Positions 30,602 to 37,981 are shown, counted from the first letter of the stretch. The stretch is DNA of 38,796 nt from UBA6065 sp036565605 (GCA_036565605.1 DATCXV010000022.1:1-38796), one strand, 5' to 3'. Translations and numbers: made by a program. The notes: generated by a model not told the origin, from the sequence alone.

Positions 30602-30676
30602 TGGTGCTCTCGGCAGGAATCGAACCTGCATTTCATCCTTCGCAGGGATGTGTCCTATCCATTGAACGACAAGAGC
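30602..30676 (-). tRNA. tRNA-Arg(GCG)
   Basis: Minus strand cloverleaf: acceptor GCTCTTG/CGAGAGC, anticodon stem CATCC/GGATG with loop CTGCGAA (anticodon GCG), T-arm GCAGG-TTCGATT-CCTGC, discriminator A. CCA is encoded (30602-30604). Most bacteria use an ACG anticodon (edited to ICG) for this box, so GCG is unusual. Confidence 0.93.
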
Positions 30677-30685
30677 GGTTTCGAT

Positions 30686-30714
30686 ACGTTACCGTAAAAA
30701 TCCCAAAAAATCAA
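30686..30714 (-). promoter_or_regulatory. Promoter of tRNA-Arg(GCG)
   Basis: On the minus strand TTGATT (30709-30714), 17-base spacer, TAACGT (30686-30691), 9 bases before the tRNA. Confidence 0.6.
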
Positions 30715-30718
30715 AGAT

Positions 30719-31177
30719 TTAGAAGCCCAACCGCTCGAACAGTGCCTGTGCGAAGCCTGTTTCGAAAGCTTCCTCAGGAAGATGTTTGGACAGAAAGGCA
30801 CGTACGCCGTCCGTATCCGGATGATCCAGCGGAATGACGATCAAAGGCATGACCGCCTTTTTGGACTTGAAAAGAAGACGTGTGTCGTTCGGACGGCTTT
30901 CGTCGATGCTGAATGTCTGAAGGGAAGCGAAAAGATACATGGTCTTGTCCACGACAATGCCTTTGTCGGCAAGCTCGACCGAAACAGTCTTAGGCTTTCG
31001 CGTCGTGAAAAGGGCAAGCGAGAATGCTGACAGTGCGATTACACCTCCAAAAAGGGCATTACCCAAGATGACGGTCGTAACGACCGCGGCCGCCGAGATG
31101 ATCCCGACAGCCCAATACCAATCGCGGCTTTTCGGTTTCCACGGATACTCCGGAGCTCTCCACGAGAAATGCGCCAT
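30719..31177 (-). CDS. Two-helix membrane protein, conserved-hypothetical type
   Basis: A 152-residue protein: a cytoplasmic-looking start rich in Trp/Pro (MAHFSWRAPEYPWKPKSRDWYW), two closely spaced membrane helices at about 22-62, then a soluble domain of about 85 residues with beta-strand character. No known function. I chose ATG 31177; the frame upstream runs through tRNA-Ser. A perfect extended -10 box (TGC-TATAAT) lies 9 bases upstream. Ends just before the tRNA-Arg promoter. Confidence 0.7.
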   Translation of the reverse strand: MAHFSWRAPEYPWKPKSRDWYWAVGIISAAAVVTTVILGNALFGGVIALSAFSLALFTTRKPKTVSVELADKGIVVDKTMYLFASLQTFSIDESRPNDTRLLFKSKKAVMPLIVIPLDHPDTDGVRAFLSKHLPEEAFETGFAQALFERLGF

Positions 31178-31186
31178 GATGGAAGA

Positions 31187-31195
31187 ATTATAGCA
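31187..31195 (-). promoter_or_regulatory. Extended -10 promoter of the two-helix membrane protein
   Basis: TGC followed by a perfect TATAAT on the minus strand, 9 bases before ATG 31177; leader of about 2-3 bases. Confidence 0.6.
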
Positions 31196-31235
31196 GGCTT
31201 TATATAGAAGCAGTTTTAGGGTAACGTAGTGGGAC

Positions 31236-31325
31236 GGATGGGTGCCGGAGTGGTCTAACGGAACAGTCTTGAAAACTGTCGTCCCTTCACGGGGACCGTG
31301 AGTTCGAATCTCACCCCATCCGCCA
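31236..31325 (+). tRNA. tRNA-Ser(UGA)
   Basis: Class II tRNA with acceptor GGATGGG/CCCATCC, anticodon stem ACAGT/ACTGT with loop CTTGAAA (anticodon TGA), a long variable arm (CGTCCC...GGGGACC), T-arm GTGAG-TTCGAAT-CTCAC, discriminator G and encoded CCA (31323-31325). A TAACGT -10-like box lies at 31222-31227. The VanW gene follows 9 bases later. Confidence 0.96.
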
Positions 31326-31334
31326 GTTTGAATA

Positions 31335-32201
31335 ATGGAGAAAATCAAAGCATATATCGCGGAATACGAACGGCCTAAACGAAAGGCGATCTCGAGCAAG
31401 TTTCCAGTGCTGGTCACTCCGGCCGTATTTGCGAAACGGACGATTCGCAGCGTGAAGAACAAAATCTCTTTATCGAGGCTTTCCAAAGTGGAACCTTTGC
31501 CGTGTGTCGTTGCTCGTCATTCTAGTCTTCTGTACAGAAAGCTTGGCGAAAGCGATATTGAATTGCAGCGGAACAAAGTGGTCAATCTAAAGATTGCGAT
31601 CAAGGAACTGGATGGTCTGATCATTCCCCCAGGCAAGACATTTTCGTTTTGGGATGTCATTGGCAGCACAAGTAAAGCCAAAGGCTACGTCGAAGGTATG
31701 ATTCTTTCGAATGGAAAGGTCTCGCGAGGCGTTGGCGGTGGACTCTGTCAATTGTCCAATTTCCTTATGTGGATGTTTCTTCATGCGGATGTGGAAATCA
31801 TCGAACGGCACCACCATTCAGTGGATGCTTTTCCTGATTCTGGAAGGACACTACCATTTGGAAGCGGTGCGACGGTTTTCAATAATTATGTCGATCTGAA
31901 AATCCGGAATGTCTCCGAATATCCATTACAGTTAAAGTTGTGGCTCACAGACACTTCTCTGAAGGGTCAGCTTCTTTCCAGTCATCCAGCTGAATACAAG
32001 TATCATGTGATTGAAAGGGAACACTGTTTCATAAAAAGGAGAGAGGCGTTTTTCCGGTACAATGAAATCCACAGGGAAACGTACAAAGAAGGAATGAAGG
32101 TTGGCGAGAAAATGATTTTCAAGAATTTTGCTCCGGTCGTTTACCGTGTTGATGAAAAGCGTCTTGAATCATTGGGGTATACCGTTATTTCTTTTGATTG
32201 A
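31335..32201 (+). CDS. VanW family protein
   Basis: A 288-residue protein. The VanW domain is clear: IIPPGKTFSFWDVIG (about 96-110), KGYVEG, and GVGGGLCQLSNFL (about 132-144), then HHHSVDAFPDSGRTLPFGSGATV. VanW proteins accompany some glycopeptide-resistance clusters and are widespread without them; their biochemical role is not established. No signal peptide or peptidoglycan-binding domain is visible. It lies 9 bases after tRNA-Ser, so it may be co-transcribed. No van resistance genes are nearby. Confidence 0.9.
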   Translation: MEKIKAYIAEYERPKRKAISSKFPVLVTPAVFAKRTIRSVKNKISLSRLSKVEPLPCVVARHSSLLYRKLGESDIELQRNKVVNLKIAIKELDGLIIPPGKTFSFWDVIGSTSKAKGYVEGMILSNGKVSRGVGGGLCQLSNFLMWMFLHADVEIIERHHHSVDAFPDSGRTLPFGSGATVFNNYVDLKIRNVSEYPLQLKLWLTDTSLKGQLLSSHPAEYKYHVIEREHCFIKRREAFFRYNEIHRETYKEGMKVGEKMIFKNFAPVVYRVDEKRLESLGYTVISFD

Positions 32202-32205
32202 GATT

Positions 32206-32211
32206 TAGAAT
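32206..32211 (+). promoter_or_regulatory. -10 box of the MBL-fold gene
   Basis: TAGAAT ending 6 bases before ATG 32218; leaderless start predicted. Confidence 0.4.
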
Positions 32212-32217
32212 CTATCT

Positions 32218-32865
32218 ATGAGACTTACGAAATTTGAACAATCTGGTTTTATCCTCGAAACCGATAATGGCTATAAATTGGCGATTGATATCGGTAGTTA
32301 TACTCCGTCAGAAAAATTGAATGGCATTTCGCTTGATGCGATGCTCGTTTCCCATATTCATGGTGACCATTTTTCTGTTGAGCAGATCAAAAAGCTTTCT
32401 CCGAAAAAACTCTATCTCAACGAGGAATGTATCGAGGCTGTCGGAGAGGAATCTTTGTCTTCAGAGATTATTCAAGTAAAGGTGGGTGACCAAATAAATA
32501 TCGGAGAAATCAAAGTTCAATTCTTTGATGTAGATCATGGACCGAACGTAAAAATGCGGCCGAAAGAAAATTTCGGCTTTCTTATCGAAGCAGATGGCAA
32601 AAAGGTTTACTTTGCTGGAGATATGTTCTATCAATCAGGTATTGATGTATTGAATCTTGAAATTGATGTCGCTCTCATTCCGGTTGGCACGTTCTATACT
32701 TTTGGCCCGCAAGAGGCTCTTGATTTTGTAAAAAAGTTTAAGCGAATTGGCACAGTGATCCCAATGCATTATGAAAATAATCCGGAAACAAGAGAAGATT
32801 TTGTTAAACGTGCGGTTGCCCAGAGATTGAATACGGAATATGAAAAGATTTCAGATCATCGCTGA
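32218..32865 (+). CDS. MBL-fold metal-dependent hydrolase (UlaG-like)
   Basis: A 215-residue metallo-beta-lactamase fold protein. The metal motif is HIHGDH at 46-51; DVDHGPN gives a further His (about 103-109), FAGDMFY (about 138-144) a metal-bridging Asp, and PMHYENNP (about 182-189) the last His. The simple size and N-terminus match UlaG/YtnP-type hydrolases of unknown substrate. It overlaps the next gene by 26 bp, so both are translated together. Confidence 0.88.
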   Translation: MRLTKFEQSGFILETDNGYKLAIDIGSYTPSEKLNGISLDAMLVSHIHGDHFSVEQIKKLSPKKLYLNEECIEAVGEESLSSEIIQVKVGDQINIGEIKVQFFDVDHGPNVKMRPKENFGFLIEADGKKVYFAGDMFYQSGIDVLNLEIDVALIPVGTFYTFGPQEALDFVKKFKRIGTVIPMHYENNPETREDFVKRAVAQRLNTEYEKISDHR

Positions 32866-33304
32866 GGTAAAAACTCAGTCGCCGTTTGGTTTCTGTTCCG
32901 ATAAAAGTTGGGATGAACTATTTACTGTTGCAAATGAAATCGGCGATATCGTTTCGATCCATACTGATCCGCGCTGGGGCGGTTCGTTTGATTTGGTTCG
33001 AAAGGCGAAGTCGCTGACCACGAAACCGATCTTGGCCAAAGGTATTCACGTCACGGACGATGATGTGCGTCAGACCATTGAGGCGGGCGCGGATTATGTG
33101 CTGGTGGTTGGGCGCATCCCGGCCGCACATGCGGATAAATGCCTCGTCGAGCCTTTGACGCTTGCGGGGCTTGCAACATTTCCTGGCTGGCTCTGCCAGG
33201 CGAGTAGTATCCGAATGGTTGCTGATGTTAAAGTGGGTGCCGATGCGGTTTTGGTTGGGCAAAATCTCGAAGAGTTTGCTCGATCTTATATATCTTCCAT
33301 ATGA
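32840..33304 (+). CDS. Short TrpC-like (indole-3-glycerol-phosphate synthase-like) protein
   Basis: A 154-residue protein. IIAEVKTQSPFG (6-17) matches the first strand of TrpC (Glu9 and Lys11 in the AEVK position), KPILAKGIHV (62-71) the strand with the second catalytic Lys, AGADYVLVVG (82-91) the next strand, and GADAVLVGQNLEEF (133-146) the final phosphate-binding end. TrpC is normally about 250 residues; the parts between, including the NNR and ESG motifs, are missing. A full TIM barrel and the normal reaction are doubtful. No other trp gene is near. Overlaps both neighbours. Confidence 0.65.
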   Translation: MKRFQIIAEVKTQSPFGFCSDKSWDELFTVANEIGDIVSIHTDPRWGGSFDLVRKAKSLTTKPILAKGIHVTDDDVRQTIEAGADYVLVVGRIPAAHADKCLVEPLTLAGLATFPGWLCQASSIRMVADVKVGADAVLVGQNLEEFARSYISSI

Positions 33305-33798
33305 CAGACATACAATTTCACATTGCGAGTTCCAATGATTGGGAAAAATTCCGCGATCTTCGGCTTTTCGGACTCGCGACGGATCCACAGGCATTCGGCG
33401 GCAATTTTGCCAATGAATCGGAACGTGATGAAACAGAATGGCGCAAACGCCTGGGTGCTTTCGATAGGTTTTTCTTTATTGCAGAAAAGGAAGGGATCTT
33501 CGTGGCGGTCGCCGGAGCGAAGCAAGTTGGTCCGACACGTTGGATGTTGATTGCTGTATACACAAAGCCGGAATTTCGCGGTCAGGGATTGGCACAGAAA
33601 TTGACGAATTTTGTTTTAATTGAGACGAAAAATCGCTCCGGCGAGATTGTTGAACTTATGGTGAATGTAGATCAAAAAGATGCTGTGCGAGTCTACGAAA
33701 AAACTGGATTTAAGATCGTCAAGACGCTTAAAGATGAAAAGATGGGCGACGGTAAGCTTCATGACGAGTATCAGATGGAAAAGACCCTTTCAGACTAA
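33301..33798 (+). CDS. GNAT family N-acetyltransferase
   Basis: A 165-residue protein with the GNAT fold pattern. Motif A is VYTKPEFRGQGLAQKLTNFVL with the acetyl-CoA pyrophosphate loop RGQGLA at 93-98. The later VNVDQKDAVRVYEKTGFKIV is motif B with the characteristic YEKTGF. The substrate cannot be predicted. It overlaps the TrpC-like gene by 4 bp. Confidence 0.92.
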   Translation: MTDIQFHIASSNDWEKFRDLRLFGLATDPQAFGGNFANESERDETEWRKRLGAFDRFFFIAEKEGIFVAVAGAKQVGPTRWMLIAVYTKPEFRGQGLAQKLTNFVLIETKNRSGEIVELMVNVDQKDAVRVYEKTGFKIVKTLKDEKMGDGKLHDEYQMEKTLSD

Positions 33799-33809
33799 CG
33801 GAACTCGTG

Positions 33810-33815
33810 TATAGT
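33810..33815 (+). promoter_or_regulatory. -10 box of ruvX
   Basis: TATAGT directly after TG, ending 6 bases before ATG 33822. This decides for 33822 rather than the in-frame ATG at 33807. Confidence 0.5.
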
Positions 33816-33821
33816 ATCGCT

Positions 33822-34229
33822 ATGAGGCTTCTTGGTATCGATTACGGTAAAAAGCGCGTGGGCATAGCCCTTTCGGACGATAAAGGTATGATGGCCTTTC
33901 CCAAGGCGGTGGTGGCCAATGACAATTTCCTGTTTTCCGCTATTCGCGAATTGGTTCAGGGTCATGGTATCGAAACAATCGTGGTGGGCGATTCAAAGAA
34001 TTATCAGATGGCGGACAATCCGATCATGACCCACATCCGCCGCTTTGCCGATGAATTGCGGCGGGACTTGGGCGTCGTAGTGATCTACGAGCCCGAGCTT
34101 CTTTCCTCCCATCAAGCTGCGCAGGCCGCGCACACGACGGGACGGGACGATCTTTCGGACGCGTCGGCGGCGGCCATCATACTGCAAAGTTATATCGACC
34201 GAATGAAATTTAATAATCCAACATCATGA
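33822..34229 (+). CDS. ruvX: RuvX/YqgF family RNase H-like nuclease
   Basis: A 135-residue protein. It opens MRLLGIDYGKKRVGIALSD, which gives the first catalytic Asp; TIVVGDSK (about 56-63) matches the VVGLP-type strand; YEPELLSSHQA (about 90-100) replaces the common DERLTT motif but keeps the Glu; DDLSDASAAAIILQSY holds the final Asp. The family acts in 16S rRNA 3' processing and possibly on junction DNA. Start ATG 33822. It overlaps the next gene by 4 bp. Confidence 0.9.
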   Translation: MRLLGIDYGKKRVGIALSDDKGMMAFPKAVVANDNFLFSAIRELVQGHGIETIVVGDSKNYQMADNPIMTHIRRFADELRRDLGVVVIYEPELLSSHQAAQAAHTTGRDDLSDASAAAIILQSYIDRMKFNNPTS

Positions 34230-34660
34230 TCACGTACGACGAATTCGCAAAGGTAGAAATAAAGGTGGGCAAGATCCTTTCAGCCGAAAAAGTTCCTGAC
34301 ACGGACAAGCTTTTGAAGCTGTCGGTCGATTTCGGACAGAAGACTGAATCGGTCGCGACTATCGCAGCCGCAGGACCGATTGTGGGTACGGAGAAGTCAG
34401 CAGAGCCGATCCCGGTCGCCGAAGTGGTGATGAAGGAATCAGTACGCGATGTCCGCCAGATCGTATCGGGCATTTCCATGTATTTCCCAGATCCGCAGAC
34501 GCTTGTTGGAAAGAAATGCATGTTTGTCACCAATCTGGAACCACGCAAAATCCGCGGGCTCGAGTCGAACGGTATGCTTTTTGCGGTATCTACGCCGGAT
34601 GGGAAATTCTCTTTGCTTGAGCCGGTCTCTGACATTCCTGAAGGAACAAAGGCGAAGTAG
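34226..34660 (+). CDS. tRNA-binding domain protein (MetRS C-terminal / CsaA-like)
   Basis: A 144-residue OB-fold protein. It starts YDEFAKVEIKVGKILSAEKVPDTDKLLKL, the typical start of the EMAPII/Trbp111 tRNA-binding domain, and contains GKKCMFVTNLEPRKIRGLESNGMLFAV. In many bacteria this is the C-terminal dimerisation domain of MetRS; here it stands alone, so it could be a separate MetRS beta-type subunit. It slightly overlaps ruvX. No SD is evident. Confidence 0.9.
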   Translation: MITYDEFAKVEIKVGKILSAEKVPDTDKLLKLSVDFGQKTESVATIAAAGPIVGTEKSAEPIPVAEVVMKESVRDVRQIVSGISMYFPDPQTLVGKKCMFVTNLEPRKIRGLESNGMLFAVSTPDGKFSLLEPVSDIPEGTKAK

Positions 34661-34671
34661 TAACTTTTTAC

Positions 34672-35274
34672 ATGGACTTTCTCGATCCACAAAATCTGAT
34701 TCACGCCGCGGGTTTGATCGGCGTCATGGCTGTGATTTTTGCCGAGTCGGGATTGTTTTTCGGATTTTTCTTGCCCGGAGATTCGCTTCTCTTTACGGCG
34801 GGATTGCTTGCTTCGCAGGGCTATTTAAATATCATTTTTTTGGTCTTGGGCTGCATTGTAGCTGCGATCGCGGGCGATTCGGTGGGTTATGCTTTTGGCA
34901 GGAAAGTGGGACCGAAATTGTTTACGCGCGAAGATTCGCTTTTGTTCAAGAAAAAGCATGTTGCCCGCGCTGAAGCGTTTTATAAGCGCTATGGTGCCAA
35001 AACGATCTTTTTGGCGCGCTTTGTGCCGGTGGTTCGGACGTTCGCACCAATTATTGCTGGTATTGGATCGATGCCATACCGCACTTTTGCTCGGTGGAAT
35101 GTGCTTGGTGGTCTTGCTTGGGCAGCACTAGTGCCCCTTTCTGGCTATTTTTTAGGTGCGGCATTTCCGAAGATTTCCGAATACCTCGATATTGTCATCA
35201 TTGGTATCATTCTTCTTTCCTTTGTCCCGATCGTGATCGAGTGGGCAAAAGAACGCAAAAGGCCTGTAGTATAA
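34672..35274 (+). CDS. DedA family membrane protein
   Basis: A 200-residue protein with about four to five membrane segments. It shows the DedA core: ESGLFFGFFLPGDSLLFTAG (about 24-43), GDSVGYAFGRKVG (about 66-78) and RFVPVVRTFAPIIAGIGSMPY (about 117-137) with the conserved Arg. DedA proteins are linked to lipid translocation (undecaprenyl phosphate, PE) and membrane homeostasis. It is 11 bases after the tRNA-binding gene. Confidence 0.93.
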   Translation: MDFLDPQNLIHAAGLIGVMAVIFAESGLFFGFFLPGDSLLFTAGLLASQGYLNIIFLVLGCIVAAIAGDSVGYAFGRKVGPKLFTREDSLLFKKKHVARAEAFYKRYGAKTIFLARFVPVVRTFAPIIAGIGSMPYRTFARWNVLGGLAWAALVPLSGYFLGAAFPKISEYLDIVIIGIILLSFVPIVIEWAKERKRPVV

Positions 35275-35275
35275 T
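35270..35275 (+). promoter_or_regulatory. -10 box of the pilM-like gene
   Basis: Perfect TATAAT ending 7 bases before the GTG at 35283; it overlaps the end of dedA. Confidence 0.5.
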
Positions 35276-35282
35276 ATGAGGC

Positions 35283-36383
35283 GTGAATGTTTCCGGCACA
35301 TCGTTTCTTTCGAGGGGCTTTCCAGTCCCGCACGCGTTGGCGATTTCCAACGCGTCAGTGAGTCTTTCTGACGGCGTCTTGCGTATGATCGAAGTTACGC
35401 ATCATGTGGGCTCTGTCATTCCCAAAGCATGGACGACAGCCCCGATACCGCGTACGGTCAGAGGCGAAGAGAAAAAGGGATCTGATGAGATTGCTGGGAT
35501 TTTACGTGCCGTTGCGTCGAAGCAGGGGGTAAAATCGGCGGTAGCACTTATTCATGAAGGAGATGCGTACGCATATGTTGTGCGCATGCCTGCGGCTGCC
35601 GAAGAAGACTTGCATGCCGCTGTCGAGGCGTCGCTTGAAGCGAACGTGCCGATTCCACCAACTGATGTGATTTTTGAATACGGCGTAGTGAGGCGTGATG
35701 ATATGCGAGGCGAACTTGTGGTAGCTGTCTGTGCCATTTCGCGCCATGCGTCGGACGCATGCGCAGACCTGTTGCATGCCGCGGGAATTTTTCCGGCGGG
35801 GCTCGAAACGGAGGCGCGCGCCTTGGCGCGCGCCGTCATTGCGCGCGGTGACCGGAATACGCACGCCCTGCTTTCCGTCATGGAACGGCATTCAGTAGTT
35901 GCGGTCGTCGAACGTGGTTTCGTGACGTTCAGTTCGTCGATCGAAGTAGGTGCCGCAGATCTCGATCAGGCAGTAGCCAAGACTTTTTCTATCTCGCCGG
36001 AAGAAGCACGCGCCTTGCGCCGCACCAAGCCTGTCAAAAAAGAGGATGTACACAATAATCATGCTAGGGAAGAGGACGTCTTTGAGGCAATGATCCCAGT
36101 TCTCTCGACCATTCGTGACGAACTTTCCAAGGTTCTTTCGTTTGCGCGAGGTCAGGCTATGAAAGATGGGTCTGATAAAGACGCGGCCGTCCGCGACGTG
36201 ATCTTGTGTGGTGCGGACGCACTCTTTCCTGGGTTCTCGCGGTATATCGCCGAGACTTCACATCTCCCAGCCATCGCCGGATCGGCTTGGGTGAATGCGC
36301 TTTCTGTTGAACGACACTTGCCTGAACTTGATCGCGAATCATCCATGGATTATGCCGCATTGATCGGCGCCCTTATATCGTAG
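35283..36383 (+). CDS. pilM: PilM-like pilus assembly ATPase
   Basis: A 366-residue actin-fold-like protein starting with GTG. The first part (HALAISNASVSLSDGVLRMIEV) is the PilM phosphate-1-like strand pair; ALIHEGDAYAYVVRMPAAAEEDLHAAVEASLEANVPIPPTD matches the PilM 1B region (split segments about 93-133); DVILCGADALFPGFSRYI (about 302-319) is the adenosine site. PilM links the cytoplasmic motor to PilN/PilO. Next come pilN- and pilO-like genes. The GTG is supported by the TATAAT box. Confidence 0.8.
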   Translation: MNVSGTSFLSRGFPVPHALAISNASVSLSDGVLRMIEVTHHVGSVIPKAWTTAPIPRTVRGEEKKGSDEIAGILRAVASKQGVKSAVALIHEGDAYAYVVRMPAAAEEDLHAAVEASLEANVPIPPTDVIFEYGVVRRDDMRGELVVAVCAISRHASDACADLLHAAGIFPAGLETEARALARAVIARGDRNTHALLSVMERHSVVAVVERGFVTFSSSIEVGAADLDQAVAKTFSISPEEARALRRTKPVKKEDVHNNHAREEDVFEAMIPVLSTIRDELSKVLSFARGQAMKDGSDKDAAVRDVILCGADALFPGFSRYIAETSHLPAIAGSAWVNALSVERHLPELDRESSMDYAALIGALIS

Positions 36384-36385
36384 GT

Positions 36386-36904
36386 ATGAAAACTTTCCTC
36401 ACAGAACAATATGCCAAAGCAGTGGCCAGGGAATACCGAGGACGTCTTGTCTTTGTTGCGTCGGCGCTTTCGTGCATCGCATTTCTTGCTGCTATTGCTT
36501 TTGCTTTGCCAACCTATTTCTTGTTGCGCGCCAAAGCTGACGCGATCTCGACCCCGGCTTCGTATCCGGACAGTCTTTCGAACGTCGAATCTTCCGCTGC
36601 GCTTTTGAAAGAAAAGATATCGGCAGCGGAAACTGTTGCGGATGAAGAGCGCATGGCGGCCATTGTTGAAAAGATATTGGTGCGTGCTGTAGACGGTATA
36701 TCCGTTACGAACATTTCGCTGCGTCGCGATACAGGTGCGTCAGCGATATCGCTTGCCGGTGTCGCTGACACGCGAGAAGACCTGGTGGCATTCCAGAAAT
36801 CACTCGAATCAGAGCCTCTTTTTTCGAAAGTAGTTTTGCCGGTCTCTGCCTTGGCAAAAGGTAAAGATGTACATTTCTCGTTCTCTATCGATTCAGACTT
36901 CTGA
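36386..36904 (+). CDS. pilN: PilN-like pilus alignment protein
   Basis: A 172-residue protein with one membrane helix at about 26-50, a periplasmic coiled coil (SAALLKEKISAAETVADEERM, about 70-90) and a ferredoxin-like domain with NISLRRDTG and AISLAGVADTREDLVAFQKSLES. This layout is that of PilN/GspL, which pairs with PilO. The short cytoplasmic N-terminus lacks the classical PilM-binding INLLP motif. Lies 2 bases after pilM. Confidence 0.72.
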   Translation: MKTFLTEQYAKAVAREYRGRLVFVASALSCIAFLAAIAFALPTYFLLRAKADAISTPASYPDSLSNVESSAALLKEKISAAETVADEERMAAIVEKILVRAVDGISVTNISLRRDTGASAISLAGVADTREDLVAFQKSLESEPLFSKVVLPVSALAKGKDVHFSFSIDSDF

Positions 36905-36905
36905 T

Positions 36906-37448
36906 ATGAAATCATCATCGTACAAACCCCTGGGAACACTTCTTGTCGTGCTGGCGTTCGGTCTTCTATGTGCTTGGATATTTATTTTGTGGCAGAGCGC
37001 TTCACTGCGCACCAAGGTAGAGGAAGCTTCGGCACAAATTTCTGAGGCAGCAGCAAAAGAAACGTATCTCATTACGCTTAAAAAGGCCTTGATCGACGCG
37101 CGGGAAAGTGTCGGGGAATTGGACAGGAGATTCGTTCCCGAAGATGGAGTTCCTGCCTTCATCGACATGTTTGAAGCGCGCCTTTCTTCGTCCGGATCGA
37201 AGGCTGCTCTTGGCACCGTTTCTCTTGACGATCCGGCCGAAGGATCCCATATTCGTTCTTTGCGTCTGCGTGTTTCCGGTACTGGAACATGGAATGAAGC
37301 GATGGCGCTTGTTTCATCGCTTGAATCGATGGAAAGTCTTCTGTCGATACGCTCGCTCTCATTAGTCTCGTCAGAAAATGATTCAGGAAAAAAGACTTGG
37401 GGTGTCTCGGCGGACTTGTCACAATACGTGCTTACGAAACAAGAATGA
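36906..37448 (+). CDS. pilO: PilO-like pilus alignment protein
   Basis: A 180-residue protein with one membrane helix at about 9-27, a coiled coil at about 28-65 (LRTKVEEASAQISEAAAKETYL), and a ferredoxin-like domain (LRLRVSGTGTWNEAMALVSSLESM, about 119-142). It mirrors PilN in layout, as expected for PilO. ATG 36906 follows the pilN stop by 1 base; the frame extends further upstream but inside pilN. Confidence 0.7.
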   Translation: MKSSSYKPLGTLLVVLAFGLLCAWIFILWQSASLRTKVEEASAQISEAAAKETYLITLKKALIDARESVGELDRRFVPEDGVPAFIDMFEARLSSSGSKAALGTVSLDDPAEGSHIRSLRLRVSGTGTWNEAMALVSSLESMESLLSIRSLSLVSSENDSGKKTWGVSADLSQYVLTKQE

Positions 37449-37732
37449 AAAAAGCGCTTTTCAAATTAATGCCGGTGAGGAAAATCGGAGAGAATCCGCG
37501 TTCTGACTGGTATCTCATGCTTATATGCGCACTTCTGGTGACGATCGTTTTGTGCGCTGTTGATTTTCTGTGGTACGCGCGGCTTATCCTATCCGAATCC
37601 GAGGCTGCTTCTTCATCCGCGCACGTACCCGTGATCGACCGTGCCGGCTTAGCAAAAACCGTAGAGGGTCTTTTCGACAAGGAACGCGCGGCCGAAAGCC
37701 CGTCGTCGCTTTTGAACGATCCATCTTTCTAG
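37445..37732 (+). CDS. Small membrane protein ending the pilus cluster
   Basis: A 95-residue protein with one membrane helix at about 23-46 (WYLMLICALLVTIVLCAVDFLW region) and a polar extracytoplasmic tail. It overlaps the pilO stop by 4 bases (ATGA), so it belongs to the same operon and may be an accessory or PilP-like part. It lacks a lipoprotein signal, so it is not a classical PilP. No family recognised. Confidence 0.62.
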   Translation: MKKALFKLMPVRKIGENPRSDWYLMLICALLVTIVLCAVDFLWYARLILSESEAASSSAHVPVIDRAGLAKTVEGLFDKERAAESPSSLLNDPSF

Positions 37733-37745
37733 TGGATCTGTAATG

Positions 37746-37818
37746 TCCCTCCGGTTGGAATCGAACCAACATCAGCGGCTTAGAAGTCCGCGGTTCTGAT
37801 CCATTGAACTACGGAGGG
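37746..37818 (-). tRNA. tRNA-Arg(UCU)
   Basis: Acceptor CCCTCCG/CGGAGGG, D-stem GTTC/GAAC, anticodon loop CTTCTAA (anticodon TCT) on a GCGG/CCGC stem with an A-G closing mismatch, T-arm GTTGG-TTCGATT-CCAAC, discriminator A. CCA not encoded. A TGC-TATCCT extended -10 lies 9 bases upstream. Confidence 0.95.
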
Positions 37819-37859
37819 GATAGTGAGAGGATAGCAGGGAACGGCCGGCTGGAAAAGAA

Positions 37860-37931
37860 GCTCCTGTAGTCTAATGGATAGGACGTAGGCCTCCGAAGCT
37901 TGAAATCGTGGTTCGATTCCACGCAGGAGCA
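37860..37931 (+). tRNA. tRNA-Arg(CCG)
   Basis: Acceptor GCTCCTG/CAGGAGC, D-stem GTCT/GGAC, anticodon loop CTCCGAA (anticodon CCG), T-arm CGTGG-TTCGATT-CCACG, discriminator A. CCA not encoded. Followed by a terminator. Confidence 0.95.
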
Positions 37932-37948
37932 CCGGGTAACGAAGACAA

Positions 37949-37973
37949 GAAAAACGGGCATACGCCCGTTTTT
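37949..37973. terminator. Bidirectional terminator between two tRNA genes
   Basis: AAAACGGGC/GCCCGTTTT stem (37951-37959/37964-37972) with ATAC loop and A/T runs on both sides; serves tRNA-Arg(CCG) and tRNA-Val. Confidence 0.9.
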
Positions 37974-37981
37974 CTTTCCTG

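Noticed and set aside
31178..31486. Upstream extension of the two-helix membrane protein gene
   Set aside because: It runs through tRNA-Ser and into vanW on the other strand; a TATAAT box lies 9 bases before ATG 31177.
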